NCBI RefSeq assembly: GCF_026013545.1
Contig: NZ_JAPDOG010000006.1
Coordinates: forward strand, 124,001 to 188,000
Direction of reading: 5' to 3'
From: Defluviimonas salinarum
GTDB lineage: Bacteria > Pseudomonadota > Alphaproteobacteria > Rhodobacterales > Rhodobacteraceae
DNA length: 64,000 bases
Shown: in pieces, positions 40,152-49,135 of the stretch
Numbering within the stretch: the stretch's first letter is position 1
How the letters are laid out: each line of letters starts with the position of its first letter
Made by a program: the position numbers and the translations under genes
The notes under the pieces: model-generated
Databases searched by the model: none
The model's input: only the letters and a program-made list of their open reading frames with translations
What the model was told of the DNA's origin: nothing

Positions 40152-40901
40152 ATGAAGACCGTGCTCGTCATCGCCGGATTCGATTCCGGCTGCGGCGCCG
40201 GGGCGGCGCGCGACCTCGCCGTGCTGTCCACGCTCGGCTGCACCGCACGGGTCGCGCTGACGGCGGTGACCGCGCAGACCGACCGGAAAGTCACGGCCTG
40301 TCAGATCGTGGCGCCCGCGCTCCTCTCGGCACAGATCACGGCGGCCTTCGACGCGGGGCCTGTCGATGCGGTGAAGATCGGCATGCTCGGCGGCGCGGAC
40401 ACCGTCGCCGCCGTCGTGGCGGCCCTGCCCCGCGGCATCCCGGTCGTCCTCGACCCCGTCCTCGCCGCCTCCTCCGGCGCCGCCCTTCTCGACAAACCGG
40501 GGCGGGAGGCGCTGATCGCATCGCTCCTCCCGCTTGCCACGGTCGTCACCCCGAACCTGCCCGAAGCGGCGCTGCTGACCGGACGCCCACCCGCGCGCGA
40601 CGACAAGGAGCGCACACGGCAGGCCAAGGCGCTGCTCGCGCTCGGCGCCGGTGCGGTTCTCCTGAAGGGGGGGCACGATGACGGAGAGGACGCCTGCGAC
40701 TGGCTGTTCTCGGCCGCGGGCATGAGGACGTTCCACGCCCCGCGCCAGGGCCGGACGCGCCGGGGAACCGGCTGCACCTTCGCGTCGGCCCTCGCCGCCG
40801 CCCTCGCGAACGGCGTGCCGCTCGATCGGGCCGCACGTGATGCAAAGGCGGTCACCGCAGCGTATATTTCGGATTGTTCAGAACCGCAGGCGGACCCCTG
40901 A
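40152..40901 (+). CDS. thiD: hydroxymethylpyrimidine/phosphomethylpyrimidine kinase
   Basis: 249 residues, ribokinase-like fold. GFDSGCGAGAARD is the N-terminal substrate motif, VVTPNLPEAALL the middle and GTGCTFASALAA the C-terminal phosphate/anion-hole motif. It phosphorylates HMP and HMP-P. It is 16 bp after thiE and closes the operon; no clear terminator follows. Confidence 0.94.
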   Translation: MKTVLVIAGFDSGCGAGAARDLAVLSTLGCTARVALTAVTAQTDRKVTACQIVAPALLSAQITAAFDAGPVDAVKIGMLGGADTVAAVVAALPRGIPVVLDPVLAASSGAALLDKPGREALIASLLPLATVVTPNLPEAALLTGRPPARDDKERTRQAKALLALGAGAVLLKGGHDDGEDACDWLFSAAGMRTFHAPRQGRTRRGTGCTFASALAAALANGVPLDRAARDAKAVTAAYISDCSEPQADP

Positions 40902-41050
40902 GCCACTCCGGCGGGACGCGAGCCGCTTCGGTTAGCGGGCCGGAGCCGTGCCTGACGGGATCCGCGGGCGTTGTACATCTCACGCGACCTCATCGGCCGG
41001 CCTATCCGGCGGCGGGTCCGCTTCAAACCTCCGCGGTCATCCCTGCGCGG

Positions 41051-41272
41051 TCAGTCCCTCAAACGATTTTCGGAGTCCCCGACCACCTTGATGAGCGGTC
41101 GCTCTGTAAAGAACGTGAAGAAAACGTCGACTACAAGCACGGCAGCCCGGGTCAATGGCCAGAGCGCCAACATGGAAATCGCGGTCTCGAGTTCCTGCAT
41201 CACAAAAAACAAGCAGAACGACAACAAAGCCAGAACAAGAGCGAAGCGATCGATAATCCTATAAAGGGTCAT
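41051..41272 (-). CDS. small two-helix membrane protein, unknown function
   Basis: 73 residues. Two hydrophobic segments (about 7-27, LVLALLSFCLFFVM; about 33-54, LALWPLTRAAVLVVDVFF) are joined by an acidic hinge, and the tail is charged. Its codons are less GC-rich at third positions than neighbours. An in-frame stop lies just upstream, so ATG 41272 is the only start; the close ribosome site is weak (GGTGAG), while a strong AAGGAGG lies about 28 bp upstream. No family recognised. It stands alone between thiD and the exported Gly/Lys-rich protein. Confidence 0.5.
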   Translation of the reverse strand: MTLYRIIDRFALVLALLSFCLFFVMQELETAISMLALWPLTRAAVLVVDVFFTFFTERPLIKVVGDSENRLRD

Positions 41273-41369
41273 GTCTCACCATCCGTCTCGTTGTATTATT
41301 CCTCCTTAGCTGCTCTACCTCTTTGGTTTTCTTGTTATTGTTGTCACAAAACGCCGGTACCCGGCCGCC

Positions 41370-42314
41370 TCACTGGACGAGAGGCGCCGGCTCTTCCACG
41401 ATGATCTCCGGCTCCTCGACCGGCATCTCCTCGACTTCTTCGAACTCTGCCACCGGCATCGCGCGGCTGACGCCGAGGTCCGAGGCCAGCTCGTCGAGCA
41501 GATCCTCGGTACCTTCCGGCGTCAGCGGCTTGTTCGACTCATTGACGATACGGGCTTCGGAATCGGACAGGAAACCGTCGAGGGCCATCTGCTCCTCTGC
41601 CTCCTGGATGTTCATTGCTTCTGTGTCGGCGGCCGTCTGGGCTGCCGCAAGGTCGACGCCATCGCAGTTCGCGGCACAGCTCACGATGCCGTCCTCGACC
41701 GAATAGACCGGGTCGCTGACGAGTGCGCCGTCATTGAGGAAATCGGCCAGATCCTGGTCGGAGACCTCGATCGCGTCGAAATCCACGAAGGTGTCGAGCG
41801 CCGCTTGCTCGGTTTCCGTCAGTTCCTCGCCAGCGGCCGCCTTGGCCGCGAGCTGGTACTGCGACAGCGCGCCGATCGTGCCGTTGAAGTTCTGGTTGCG
41901 GATATGGGCGTCGAGCGCCGACTGGCTGGCATTCGAGGCGTTCCACTTGCCCTTCAGCCTCGGATGCAGCCGCGCGGCACCCTCGTATTCGCCCTCGTAA
42001 TCGTATTCGGCAGCGGCGATCTTGGCCTTGCCGTAGGGCATGGGCTTGACCTTGGGCTTGCCCACGAACTCCTCGCTTGTGAAGGTCTTCTGGGCGCTCT
42101 TGGTCGCACCCTTGGCGCCATTGCCGCCCTTGCTCTTGCCTGCACCTTTCGAGCCACCCTTGCCGCCGCCCTTGCCGCCTTCGCCGCCCTTGCCGTTGCC
42201 GTTCTTGGCATAGGCGACATCGGGTGCAGCGACCGTCGCGACGAAGGCCGCCGCCCCGAGCGAAGCAATGGCGAAGCAGGCGACTTTCAGGAAGGTGTTG
42301 GCAGGCGAGGGCAT
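41370..42314 (-). CDS. exported Gly/Lys-rich protein of unknown function
   Basis: 314 residues. Signal peptide about 1-36 ending AYA. Residues 37-75 are a Gly/Lys/Ser low-complexity tract (KGGEGGKGGGKGG..), then an Ala-rich, mostly helical middle (about 100-250) and an acidic Glu/Pro-rich C-terminus (EEVEEMPVEEPEIIVEEP). I do not recognise a family. It is divergent from the gene at 42484, which also ends in a Gly/Lys-rich tract. ATG 42314 chosen for the signal peptide and GGAG; a longer in-frame start at 42449 lacks both. Confidence 0.65.
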   Translation of the reverse strand: MPSPANTFLKVACFAIASLGAAAFVATVAAPDVAYAKNGNGKGGEGGKGGGKGGSKGAGKSKGGNGAKGATKSAQKTFTSEEFVGKPKVKPMPYGKAKIAAAEYDYEGEYEGAARLHPRLKGKWNASNASQSALDAHIRNQNFNGTIGALSQYQLAAKAAAGEELTETEQAALDTFVDFDAIEVSDQDLADFLNDGALVSDPVYSVEDGIVSCAANCDGVDLAAAQTAADTEAMNIQEAEEQMALDGFLSDSEARIVNESNKPLTPEGTEDLLDELASDLGVSRAMPVAEFEEVEEMPVEEPEIIVEEPAPLVQ

Positions 42315-42422
42315 CTGGCGCTCCGGCAAATTCTGGTTGTAGGGTCCGCTCACCGACCGCGCGGCCATTGCCCGGGAATCAGCGACGGATTGATCGTCAC
42401 CCCGAAACAACCACAGACTGCT

Positions 42423-42466
42423 TGAACCGAATGACAACGCGGCATTCATCTTCGGTTCATCTTGGT
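42423..42466. promoter_or_regulatory. repeat cluster in the divergent promoter of two exported proteins
   Basis: TGAACCGAA (42423-42431) and TTCGGTTCA (42451-42459) are a perfect 9-bp inverted repeat. TTCATCTTCGG and TTCATCTTGGT (42445-42455, 42456-42466) are tandem 11-bp near-direct repeats, the spacing favoured by OmpR/PhoP-type regulators. The response regulator at 43020 is the obvious candidate. Confidence 0.5.
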
Positions 42467-42483
42467 TTTGCTAAGAATTTCTG

Positions 42484-42975
42484 ATGATCAGGCGCGTTGT
42501 TCTCGCATGTCTTGTTGCTCATGCCCTGGCGCCCGTCCCGGCGCAGGCGGCCAGCGTGCGCGAACTGAGCCAGAAGGAATTGCGCCAGAGCGTCAACGCC
42601 GGCCGCAGCCTCAGCCTCCAGAAGATATACTCCTCGATCTCGCGCAGCGTATCCGGCGATCCCGTCGATGTGCGCGCCTTTGACGCGGACGGCATCTGCT
42701 ACAATGTCCTCGTGATGCAGCCGAACGGAAAGCTCGCCTCGGTGGTCGTCGACGCCTCGACCGGGGCTGTCCTGTCGCGGTTCTCGGCGCGCGCGAAGGC
42801 GGTGCGCGAAGCCGCCCGCAAGACGAACAACGGCATGACCGCCTCGGCGCAGAAACCCGGCAAGGCCAAGGGCAGCAGCAAGAGCAAGTCCGGCAAGAGC
42901 AAGGGCGGCGGTGGCGGCGGCGGCAACGGTGGTGGAAACGGCGGCGGCAACGGTGGCGGCAACGGACCGAAATAG
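42484..42975 (+). CDS. exported PepSY-like protein with Gly/Lys-rich tail
   Basis: 163 residues. Signal peptide about 1-22 (ends AQA). Residues about 30-105 resemble a PepSY domain (VRAFDADGICYNVLVMQPNGKLASVVVDA..). The tail (about 122-163) is Lys/Ser/Gly and then GGGN repeats. PepSY proteins are often encoded beside two-component systems and act on the sensor; here the regulator gene starts 44 bp downstream. The tail is matched by the low-complexity tract of the divergent protein. Confidence 0.7.
   Translation: MIRRVVLACLVAHALAPVPAQAASVRELSQKELRQSVNAGRSLSLQKIYSSISRSVSGDPVDVRAFDADGICYNVLVMQPNGKLASVVVDASTGAVLSRFSARAKAVREAARKTNNGMTASAQKPGKAKGSSKSKSGKSKGGGGGGGNGGGNGGGNGGGNGPK
42906..42966 (+). 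repeat. short in-frame GGN-type tandem repeat
   Basis: Degenerate 12-bp units encoding Gly-Gly-Gly-Asn at the end of the PepSY-like gene. Such tracts vary in copy number by slippage. Confidence 0.6.
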
Positions 42976-43019
42976 TCTATCATCCGCGAAGCACTCACCA
43001 GCCGGGACCGTGACCAGAC

Positions 43020-43679
43020 ATGCGGATACTGATTGCCGAGGACGAAACCGTTCTGTGCGAGCAGATCAAGCGCGCGTTGATTGCCGAGGGCCGGGCCGTC
43101 GATGTCGTTCATGACGGCGAGGAAGCGGCCTTCATGGGCGGCACCGAGCCCTACGACCTGATCATCCTCGATATCGGCCTGCCGAAGAGGGACGGGATCT
43201 CGGTCCTGAAGGAATGGCGCGGCCAGGGCGTGGCGACGCCGGTGCTGATCCTGACGGCGCGGGACGGCTGGACCGACCGCGTCGACGGCCTCGACGCGGG
43301 CGCCGACGACTACATGTCGAAGCCGTTCCACATGCCCGAGCTCTCGGCCCGGGTCCGCGCGATGCTGCGGCGGCGGTCGGGCACGGTCAACCCGGTCTTC
43401 CGCAAGGGCAATGTCGAGTTCGACACCCGCAACAACCGCGTGACCCTGGGCGGTTTTCCGGTCGAGCTGACGTCGCAGGAGGCCGCGGTCCTGTCCTATC
43501 TCGCGCACAATGCCGGGCGGCTCGTGTCGCGCAGCGAGTTGGCGGAGCATATCTACGAATATGACAATGACCGCGATTCCAACACGATCGCGGTCTTCAT
43601 CACGCGCCTGAGGAAGAAACTCGGCCCCGACTTCATCCAGACGGTCCGCGGCAGCGGCTACATGATCGACAACGGCTGA
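43020..43679 (+). CDS. OmpR-family response regulator
   Basis: 219 residues. Receiver domain (about 1-115) with acidic pair ED (9-10), phospho-Asp in LIILDIGLPK (D51 region) and Lys in MSKPF. Winged-helix DNA-binding domain (about 128-217) with RRSGTV.. and TVRGSGYMI ends. Its stop overlaps the kinase start (TGATG), giving a coupled pair with the PepSY-like gene upstream. PhoP/QseB-like overall. Confidence 0.93.
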   Translation: MRILIAEDETVLCEQIKRALIAEGRAVDVVHDGEEAAFMGGTEPYDLIILDIGLPKRDGISVLKEWRGQGVATPVLILTARDGWTDRVDGLDAGADDYMSKPFHMPELSARVRAMLRRRSGTVNPVFRKGNVEFDTRNNRVTLGGFPVELTSQEAAVLSYLAHNAGRLVSRSELAEHIYEYDNDRDSNTIAVFITRLRKKLGPDFIQTVRGSGYMIDNG

Positions 43680-45031
43680 TGCGGTCCCTCAGGCACCGCG
43701 CGATCGTCGGCGGCCTGATCTGGGCCGCCATTGCCCTCGCGGTGGGCGGGGTCGCGCTCTACTACATCTTCGATGTCGCAACCCAGCGGCGGTTCGACGA
43801 CACCCTCCTCGACCGGCAACTGCAGCTCGTCTCGGCGCTCGGCAACACTGAGGGCGACGTCGACCTGGTCGAGGACTTCCTGACCGACCCGGCCTATCTG
43901 CGGCCCTATTCGGGCCGCTACTGGCAGATTTCCGGCGCCGAGACCGACACGGTCGCGTCGCGCTCGCTGTTCGATTCCCTCCTGCCGGAGCCGCGCGACC
44001 CCGCGCCCGAGCCAAAGTTCTGGACCGGCGCCGGCCCGGAGGGCACGGTGCGCGGCGCCTACAGCCTCGTCGAACTGGATGACGGCACGTCCTGGACCGT
44101 GATGGTCGCGGAATCCCTTGCCGCGCTCGAACTCGAACGCCAGCGGTTCCGCCAGGGCCTGCTGTCGACGCTGGCCCTGATCGGCGTGCTCGGGATCGCC
44201 GGCGCGATCCTGCAGACCTCGGCGATCGTGCGTCCGCTGACCAAGCTGCGCGAGGATGTCGCGCACCGCTGGGACCGCGAGGAGGCGCTCGATCCCGGCG
44301 ACTACCCGAGCGAGGTCGCCCCGCTGGTCGCCGACATCAACACGCTGCTCGAACGCAACCGCGATATCGTCGAGCGCGGCAGGCGCCAGGCGGCCGACCT
44401 CGCCCATGCTCTGAAGACACCGTCGGCGATCCTGCGCAACGCGCTCGATTCGCTGGAGCGGGATGGCACCGACATCGCGCCCGCCAAGGAGGCGCTCGAC
44501 CGGGTCGATGCCCAGCTCCTGCGCTCCCTCGCCCGGATCCGTGCGGCGAACAGCGGTGCCACGACGCAGGCGCTTGCGAACCTCTCCGGTTCGGTGGACC
44601 GCATGGCGCGGCTCTTCCGCTCGATGCCCGCCACCCGCTCGAAGGATTTCCGGACCGAGGCGGATCCCGATCTCCGGATCCGGATGGACATGCAGGATCT
44701 CGAGGAGGTTCTCGGCAACGTGCTGGAAAACGCCTTCCAGTGGTCGCGCAAGACGGTGCGGCTCGCCTGCGGCAATTCCGGTTCCGAGACCTGGATCGCG
44801 GTCGAGGACGACGGCCCCGGCATTCCCGACCATGCGCGCCGCGAGGCGCTGCGTTCCGGCGGGCGGCTCGACACCTCCGCCCCGGGAACCGGCCTCGGCC
44901 TCGCGATCGCGACCGATCTCGTGCAGGCCTATGGCGGCACGATCACGCTCGGCGATTCCGCTGCTCTCGGCGGTCTGTCGGTCCGGATCTCGATCCCGAC
45001 ACGGCTCGGGCTCGGTCCGGTCCGGACGTGA
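43679..45031 (+). CDS. sensor histidine kinase
   Basis: 450 residues. Two membrane helices (about 8-30 and 157-178) enclose a periplasmic sensor of about 125 residues; then HAMP-like sequence (VRPLTKLREDV), the phosphoacceptor box DLAHALKTPSAI and an ATPase domain with NVLENAFQWS, EDDGPGIP and GTGLGLAI. PhoQ-like topology. The signal is unknown; a PepSY-type partner is encoded in the same operon. Confidence 0.92.
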   Translation: MRSLRHRAIVGGLIWAAIALAVGGVALYYIFDVATQRRFDDTLLDRQLQLVSALGNTEGDVDLVEDFLTDPAYLRPYSGRYWQISGAETDTVASRSLFDSLLPEPRDPAPEPKFWTGAGPEGTVRGAYSLVELDDGTSWTVMVAESLAALELERQRFRQGLLSTLALIGVLGIAGAILQTSAIVRPLTKLREDVAHRWDREEALDPGDYPSEVAPLVADINTLLERNRDIVERGRRQAADLAHALKTPSAILRNALDSLERDGTDIAPAKEALDRVDAQLLRSLARIRAANSGATTQALANLSGSVDRMARLFRSMPATRSKDFRTEADPDLRIRMDMQDLEEVLGNVLENAFQWSRKTVRLACGNSGSETWIAVEDDGPGIPDHARREALRSGGRLDTSAPGTGLGLAIATDLVQAYGGTITLGDSAALGGLSVRISIPTRLGLGPVRT

Positions 45032-45094
45032 ACGCGGCGGCCACGGGGAGTGGCCGCCGCGCAGGTTCGGGCTCCCGGGAAGAAGGAGGCGAAC

Positions 45095-46462
45095 CTATTC
45101 CGCCGCCGCCCGGGCGGTCCCGGTCTGCAGGTAGGATTCGAGCGAGTCGTCGAGCGCATCCTTCCACGGCGTGTGGTGCAGGGGCGCCATCGTGCCGGTG
45201 ATGACCGAGCGATAGGCGTTGTTGCGGAAGCCCATGATGTCCTTCTTCTTGTGGTCCTTCCACTCGAAGAAGGCCTCGCAGGCGCCGTCGACGTCGAAGC
45301 TCGGGTAGTCGGTCTCGGAGATCAGCTCCTTGACGTAGTCGCCCTGATAATGGATCGCGTCATGCGCATCCTTGCCGGCATCCTCGCCCGCCACGCGGTC
45401 GACGACGTCCTTCATCAGCACCGCCTTGTCGGACGGAATCGCGATCCGGCCCATGATCGCGTCGCGCACCCACCAGGCCTGCGCGTCGAACATGTTGAAG
45501 GTGAACCACTGGTCCTGCATCCCGACGTAGAACATCGCCGGATTGTGGACATAGACGACGCCCTTGTAGAGATCGTTCGTCGCCAGCCGGTTCGCGGTCT
45601 TCAGCCGCAGGTCGTCCGGCAGAAAGTTGAAATAGTGCTTGTAGCCGGTGCAGAGGATGATCGCGTCGACGACCTTCGTGGTGCCGTCGGCGAAATAGGC
45701 GGTGTTGCCGTCGACCTTCTCGAGCGCCGGCCGCTCTTCCCAGTTGTCCGGCCATTTGAAGCCCATCGGAGCGCTGCGATAGCAGGAGGTCACGGACTTG
45801 CAGCCGTATTTCCAGCACTGCGAGCCGATATCCTCGGCCGAGTAGGAGGCGCCGACGACGAGGATGTCCTTGCCGCGGAACTCGCGGGCGTCGCGGAAGT
45901 CATGGGCATGAAGGACGCGGCCGTTGAACGTGTCGAATCCCTCGTAGAAGGGGACGTTCGGCGTCGAGAAATGGCCCGAGGCGCAGATCACATGGTCGAA
46001 GTCCTCGCTGTAGGTGCGGTCCGTGTCGTGGTCATGCACGGTGACGGTGAACTTCTTGGTCTTGTCGTCGAAGCTGACCCAGCGGACCGGGCTGTTGAAC
46101 CGAATCCACTTGCGCACGTCGGCCTTCTTCACGCGGCCCTCGATATAGTCGAAGAGCACCGCCCGCGGCGGGTAGGAGGCGATCTGCTTGCCGAAATGCT
46201 CCTCGAACGAATAGTCGGCGAATTCGAGGCCTTCCTTCGGACCGTTCGACCAGAGGTAGCGGTACATCGAGCAATGCACCGGCTCGCCGTTCTCGTCGAG
46301 GCCGGTGCGCCAGGTGTAGTTCCACAGGCCGCCCCAGTTCGACTGCTTCTCGAAACAGACCAGTTCCGGGATCTCCGCGCCCTTCTGGGCGGCGGACTGG
46401 AAGGCCCGCAACTGGGCCAAGCCGGACGGGCCTGCACCGATGATGGCTACGCGTTTCCTCAT
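45095..46462 (-). CDS. tmm: trimethylamine monooxygenase
   Basis: 455 residues. Class B flavin monooxygenase: FAD motif GAGPSG (9-14), FMO fingerprint [16 protein letters not shown] motif [10 protein letters not shown], and the Tmm-typical [12 protein letters not shown] and [20 protein letters not shown] segments. It oxidises trimethylamine to TMAO with NADPH and O2 and lets marine Roseobacters use methylamines. No tdm or tmoXWV genes are in this window. The divergent intergenic 46463-46625 holds the operator-like repeats. Confidence 0.93.
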   Translation of the reverse strand: MRKRVAIIGAGPSGLAQLRAFQSAAQKGAEIPELVCFEKQSNWGGLWNYTWRTGLDENGEPVHCSMYRYLWSNGPKEGLEFADYSFEEHFGKQIASYPPRAVLFDYIEGRVKKADVRKWIRFNSPVRWVSFDDKTKKFTVTVHDHDTDRTYSEDFDHVICASGHFSTPNVPFYEGFDTFNGRVLHAHDFRDAREFRGKDILVVGASYSAEDIGSQCWKYGCKSVTSCYRSAPMGFKWPDNWEERPALEKVDGNTAYFADGTTKVVDAIILCTGYKHYFNFLPDDLRLKTANRLATNDLYKGVVYVHNPAMFYVGMQDQWFTFNMFDAQAWWVRDAIMGRIAIPSDKAVLMKDVVDRVAGEDAGKDAHDAIHYQGDYVKELISETDYPSFDVDGACEAFFEWKDHKKKDIMGFRNNAYRSVITGTMAPLHHTPWKDALDDSLESYLQTGTARAAAE

Positions 46463-46481
46463 TTCGATCTCCTGGTGGTAT

Positions 46482-46519
46482 GAACCAATTTCGCGATCTG
46501 GTTCCTTTGGTTTGGACCA
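46482..46519. promoter_or_regulatory. candidate GntR operators in the tmm promoter
   Basis: GAACCA (46482-46487) is inverted as TGGTTC (46499-46504), and TGGT-TTGG-ACCA (46508-46519) is a second inverted repeat. TGGT...ACCA half-sites fit the FadR/FCD class of GntR regulators, and such a gene lies at 47924. Position is 20-57 bp upstream of the tmm start. Confidence 0.5.
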
Positions 46520-46625
46520 GACTGGCGAATTGGTTGTCCGCCTGTCAATAAAAAGTTTTGCCTACAGGTAATATTCCGTCGCGAAAGGGCTGCACAACGT
46601 ACGAAAAGGACGTAATATCGGCGAC

Positions 46626-47921
46626 ATGAGCTCAGGAAGTTTCGCGCAAAGACTGGCCATAAAGGGGGCGCTCCCCCGGCTGACCACCGGGACTGCGGAC
46701 ACGATCAACATCGGATTCGTCGCCCCGCTGACTGGTCCAGTCCAATCCTGGGGCCTGCCCGGTCTCAACGGCTGCCAGATCTGGGCCGACCGAATCGGCC
46801 GCAAGGGCGGGCTCCAGCTGGGCGGCCGGCGCCACAACATCCGCATCCTGCCCTACGACTGCCGCTATGACCCGAAGCTCGCGCGGGAAGGCGTCCGCAA
46901 GCTGGTGCAGGAACATGACGTCAAGCTCATCCTCTCTCTCGGCGGCGACACGCTGTCGGCGGTGATGGACTACCTCACCGACCGCAAGATCCTCACCGCG
47001 ACGCTCCTGCCAAGCGACCTGTCACCGGACACGCCCTACCTGATCGCGCCGAGCGAACTCCATCCGATTTACAACGTCACCGGGGTCGACTGGCTGTCGC
47101 GGAGCCGCCCCGAGATCCGCCGCGTCGCGCTCTGCAGCCAGACCGACGCGCTGGGCCTGCCCTCGCTCGCGACCTACCGGGCAGCCTTCGACGCCGCCGG
47201 AATCGAGGTGGTCAAGGAGATCCGCTACGACCCGGACGCCGCCGACGCGGGCGCGATCGTCGCGGCCATGCTGGCCGACCATCCCGACATGCTCTGCTGG
47301 TGCACGAGCTACACGCCGATGGTCCATGCCCTGACCGAGGCCGCCCATGCCGCGGGCTTCACCGGCCAGCTTCTCTCCTGCACGCTCGACGCCTATCCCC
47401 GGCTGGTCGCGCGCACCTCGCGCACCTTCATGGAGGGCTTCGTCTTCCAGTTCCCCGATTTCGACGACCCCGCGCTCGCCGAAAAGGCCTTCTTCTTCAA
47501 CCGCCCGAAGGATTTCTACGACGAATACCAGCGCCGCTTCCCCGACAGCTGGAGCGCGGTTTCCTGGGAATATGCCGCGATCCTCGACATCTGGCACACG
47601 GCGGCAGAACGCGCGGGCAGCGTGACCTCGATCTCGGTCCTCGCCGCGATGAAGCAGTCCGGCGCGGTGATGCATGCCTTCGGGCCGGCCGCCTGGTGGG
47701 GGGCGGAGATCTTCGGCATCGACAACGCGCTCGTCGGCGACTGGCCGGTGGTGCGGCTCACCGACGGCAAGGCGCGGATCGTCGAGTTCGGCTCGATCCC
47801 CGACTGGCTCGCAGAGCACGGGCCCCGCCTCAAGGCCCAGATGATCGAACTCGGCCAGATGTGGGACCAGCGCCAGGCCCGCGCCGGCAGCAAGACCGCG
47901 CTTGCGCGCCGCAGCCTCTAG
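46626..47921 (+). CDS. leucine/amide-type solute-binding protein lacking a signal peptide
   Basis: 431 residues of the type I periplasmic-binding (Leu/Ile/Val, UrtA/AmiC) fold: INIGFVAPLTGPV.., SLGGDTLSAVMDYL.., GVDWLSRSRPEIRRV. The start MSSGSFAQRLAIKGALPRL is not a Sec or Tat signal. Upstream in-frame codons reach a stop (about 20 codons) without any ATG, GTG or TTG, so no signal was missed. It therefore probably stays in the cytoplasm as an AmiC-like ligand sensor. It is divergent from tmm and convergent with the GntR gene. A transport role would need an unconventional export. Confidence 0.72.
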   Translation: MSSGSFAQRLAIKGALPRLTTGTADTINIGFVAPLTGPVQSWGLPGLNGCQIWADRIGRKGGLQLGGRRHNIRILPYDCRYDPKLAREGVRKLVQEHDVKLILSLGGDTLSAVMDYLTDRKILTATLLPSDLSPDTPYLIAPSELHPIYNVTGVDWLSRSRPEIRRVALCSQTDALGLPSLATYRAAFDAAGIEVVKEIRYDPDAADAGAIVAAMLADHPDMLCWCTSYTPMVHALTEAAHAAGFTGQLLSCTLDAYPRLVARTSRTFMEGFVFQFPDFDDPALAEKAFFFNRPKDFYDEYQRRFPDSWSAVSWEYAAILDIWHTAAERAGSVTSISVLAAMKQSGAVMHAFGPAAWWGAEIFGIDNALVGDWPVVRLTDGKARIVEFGSIPDWLAEHGPRLKAQMIELGQMWDQRQARAGSKTALARRSL

Positions 47922-47923
47922 GC

Positions 47924-48652
47924 TCACATCTCCTGCAGGAGCAGCTTCTGCTCCTCGATCAGGTGCAGCTTGATGAACTCGACCGCCGCCTCGATATCGC
48001 GCGAGGCGATCGCGTTGAAGAGCGTGTTGTAGCGTTGCTGGTACTCGCCGATCCGCTTCGGCGTCAGATGCCGCCGGAGGAGCGCGGCGCGGAAATTCTG
48101 CCGGCAGGAGTCGATGGCAAGCTCGTAGCAGGCCGCGAGAAGCGGGTTGCCGGTGCCATGCGCGATCTGGCGGTAAAGCTCCTCCTCCTGGCGCACGAAG
48201 GCGGCAACGTCGGTCCGCACCTGCTCCATCTGCGACAGGGTCTCGCCCAGCGCCTCGATCTGGCGCGGCGTCATGTTGATGATCGCGAGCCGCACCATCT
48301 CGGGTTCGAGTATGCCGCGCACGACGAGGTGGTTCAGCGGGCTCGTGTTCGAGGCGAGCGCCGAGGGCGCAGTGTTCGTCTGCGCCTCGGCGTTGTAGGT
48401 CACGAAGCTGCCGCTGCCGGCGCGGCGGCGGATCACCTTGCGGGTCTCCAGCACGTCGAGCGCCTCGCGCACGGTATTGCGCGCGACGCCGAGCTCGGCC
48501 GCGAGCGTCCGCTCCGAGGGCAGGCGCTCGTCGATCGCGTATTCCTCGGCCTCGATGCGGCCGAAGATCGTGTCGATCACGGATTGCACGGTGGCGCCGA
48601 TGGTGCTCTCGGCGGCCTCGGCGGGTTTGGACATGGCCAGACGGTTGTTCAC
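47924..48652 (-). CDS. GntR-family transcriptional regulator (FCD/FadR subfamily)
   Basis: 242 residues. Winged HTH at about 20-90 (LPSERTLAAELGVARNTVREALDVLE) and an FCD-type helical ligand domain (about 100-235). GTG 48652 is preceded by GGGA; ATG 48634 is an alternative. It faces the signal-less binding protein gene tail to tail and may control tmm, whose promoter has TGGT-N4-ACCA repeats. Confidence 0.88.
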   Translation of the reverse strand: MNNRLAMSKPAEAAESTIGATVQSVIDTIFGRIEAEEYAIDERLPSERTLAAELGVARNTVREALDVLETRKVIRRRAGSGSFVTYNAEAQTNTAPSALASNTSPLNHLVVRGILEPEMVRLAIINMTPRQIEALGETLSQMEQVRTDVAAFVRQEEELYRQIAHGTGNPLLAACYELAIDSCRQNFRAALLRRHLTPKRIGEYQQRYNTLFNAIASRDIEAAVEFIKLHLIEEQKLLLQEM

Positions 48653-48736
48653 GGCGGGATCCCGGTTCGGTCGCCCGGAGTTAACCAGATCGCGGAAGTC
48701 GCCACAACTGCGCCCGTCAGCCCAGCCCTGCGCCGC

Positions 48737-49135
48737 TCACCCCCATTGCTCGACAAGCGCGCGCAGGACGTCGGCGCGGCTGACCTGCCCGACCAGCCGC
48801 CCCTCCGACAGGACCGGAAAGCGCCGGTAGACGCTGCCAAGAAAGGCCTCCGCCGCCGCGACGATATCCATGTTCGCGTCGAGCGTCTCGACGTCGCGGT
48901 TCATGTAGTCGCGCACGCAGTCGCCCCACTCCTGATAGTAGGACGCATTCAGCGCCGCCCGCAGACAGTCCTTCTTCGACAGAACCCCGACAAGCTGGCC
49001 CGCCGCATCGACCACGGGCGCCCCCGAGATGCGCCGGTCGAGCAGTATCCTCAGCGCATGGTTGATCTCCATGTCCGGGGTCAGCGTGATCAGCTCACGC
49101 GCCATGCAGTCGGCGACCTTGGGGCGGTCAGTCAT
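48737..49135 (-). CDS. two-CBS-domain protein linked to the NQR operon
   Basis: 132 residues forming one CBS pair (Bateman module): VADCMARELITLTPDMEIN.. then VRDYMNRDVETLDANMD... CBS pairs bind adenine nucleotides or SAM. Its start lies 8 bp inside nqrM, so it is translated with the NQR genes and could regulate or report on them. ATG 49135; a longer in-frame version has no family sequence. The exact ligand is unknown. Confidence 0.82.
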   Translation of the reverse strand: MTDRPKVADCMARELITLTPDMEINHALRILLDRRISGAPVVDAAGQLVGVLSKKDCLRAALNASYYQEWGDCVRDYMNRDVETLDANMDIVAAAEAFLGSVYRRFPVLSEGRLVGQVSRADVLRALVEQWG

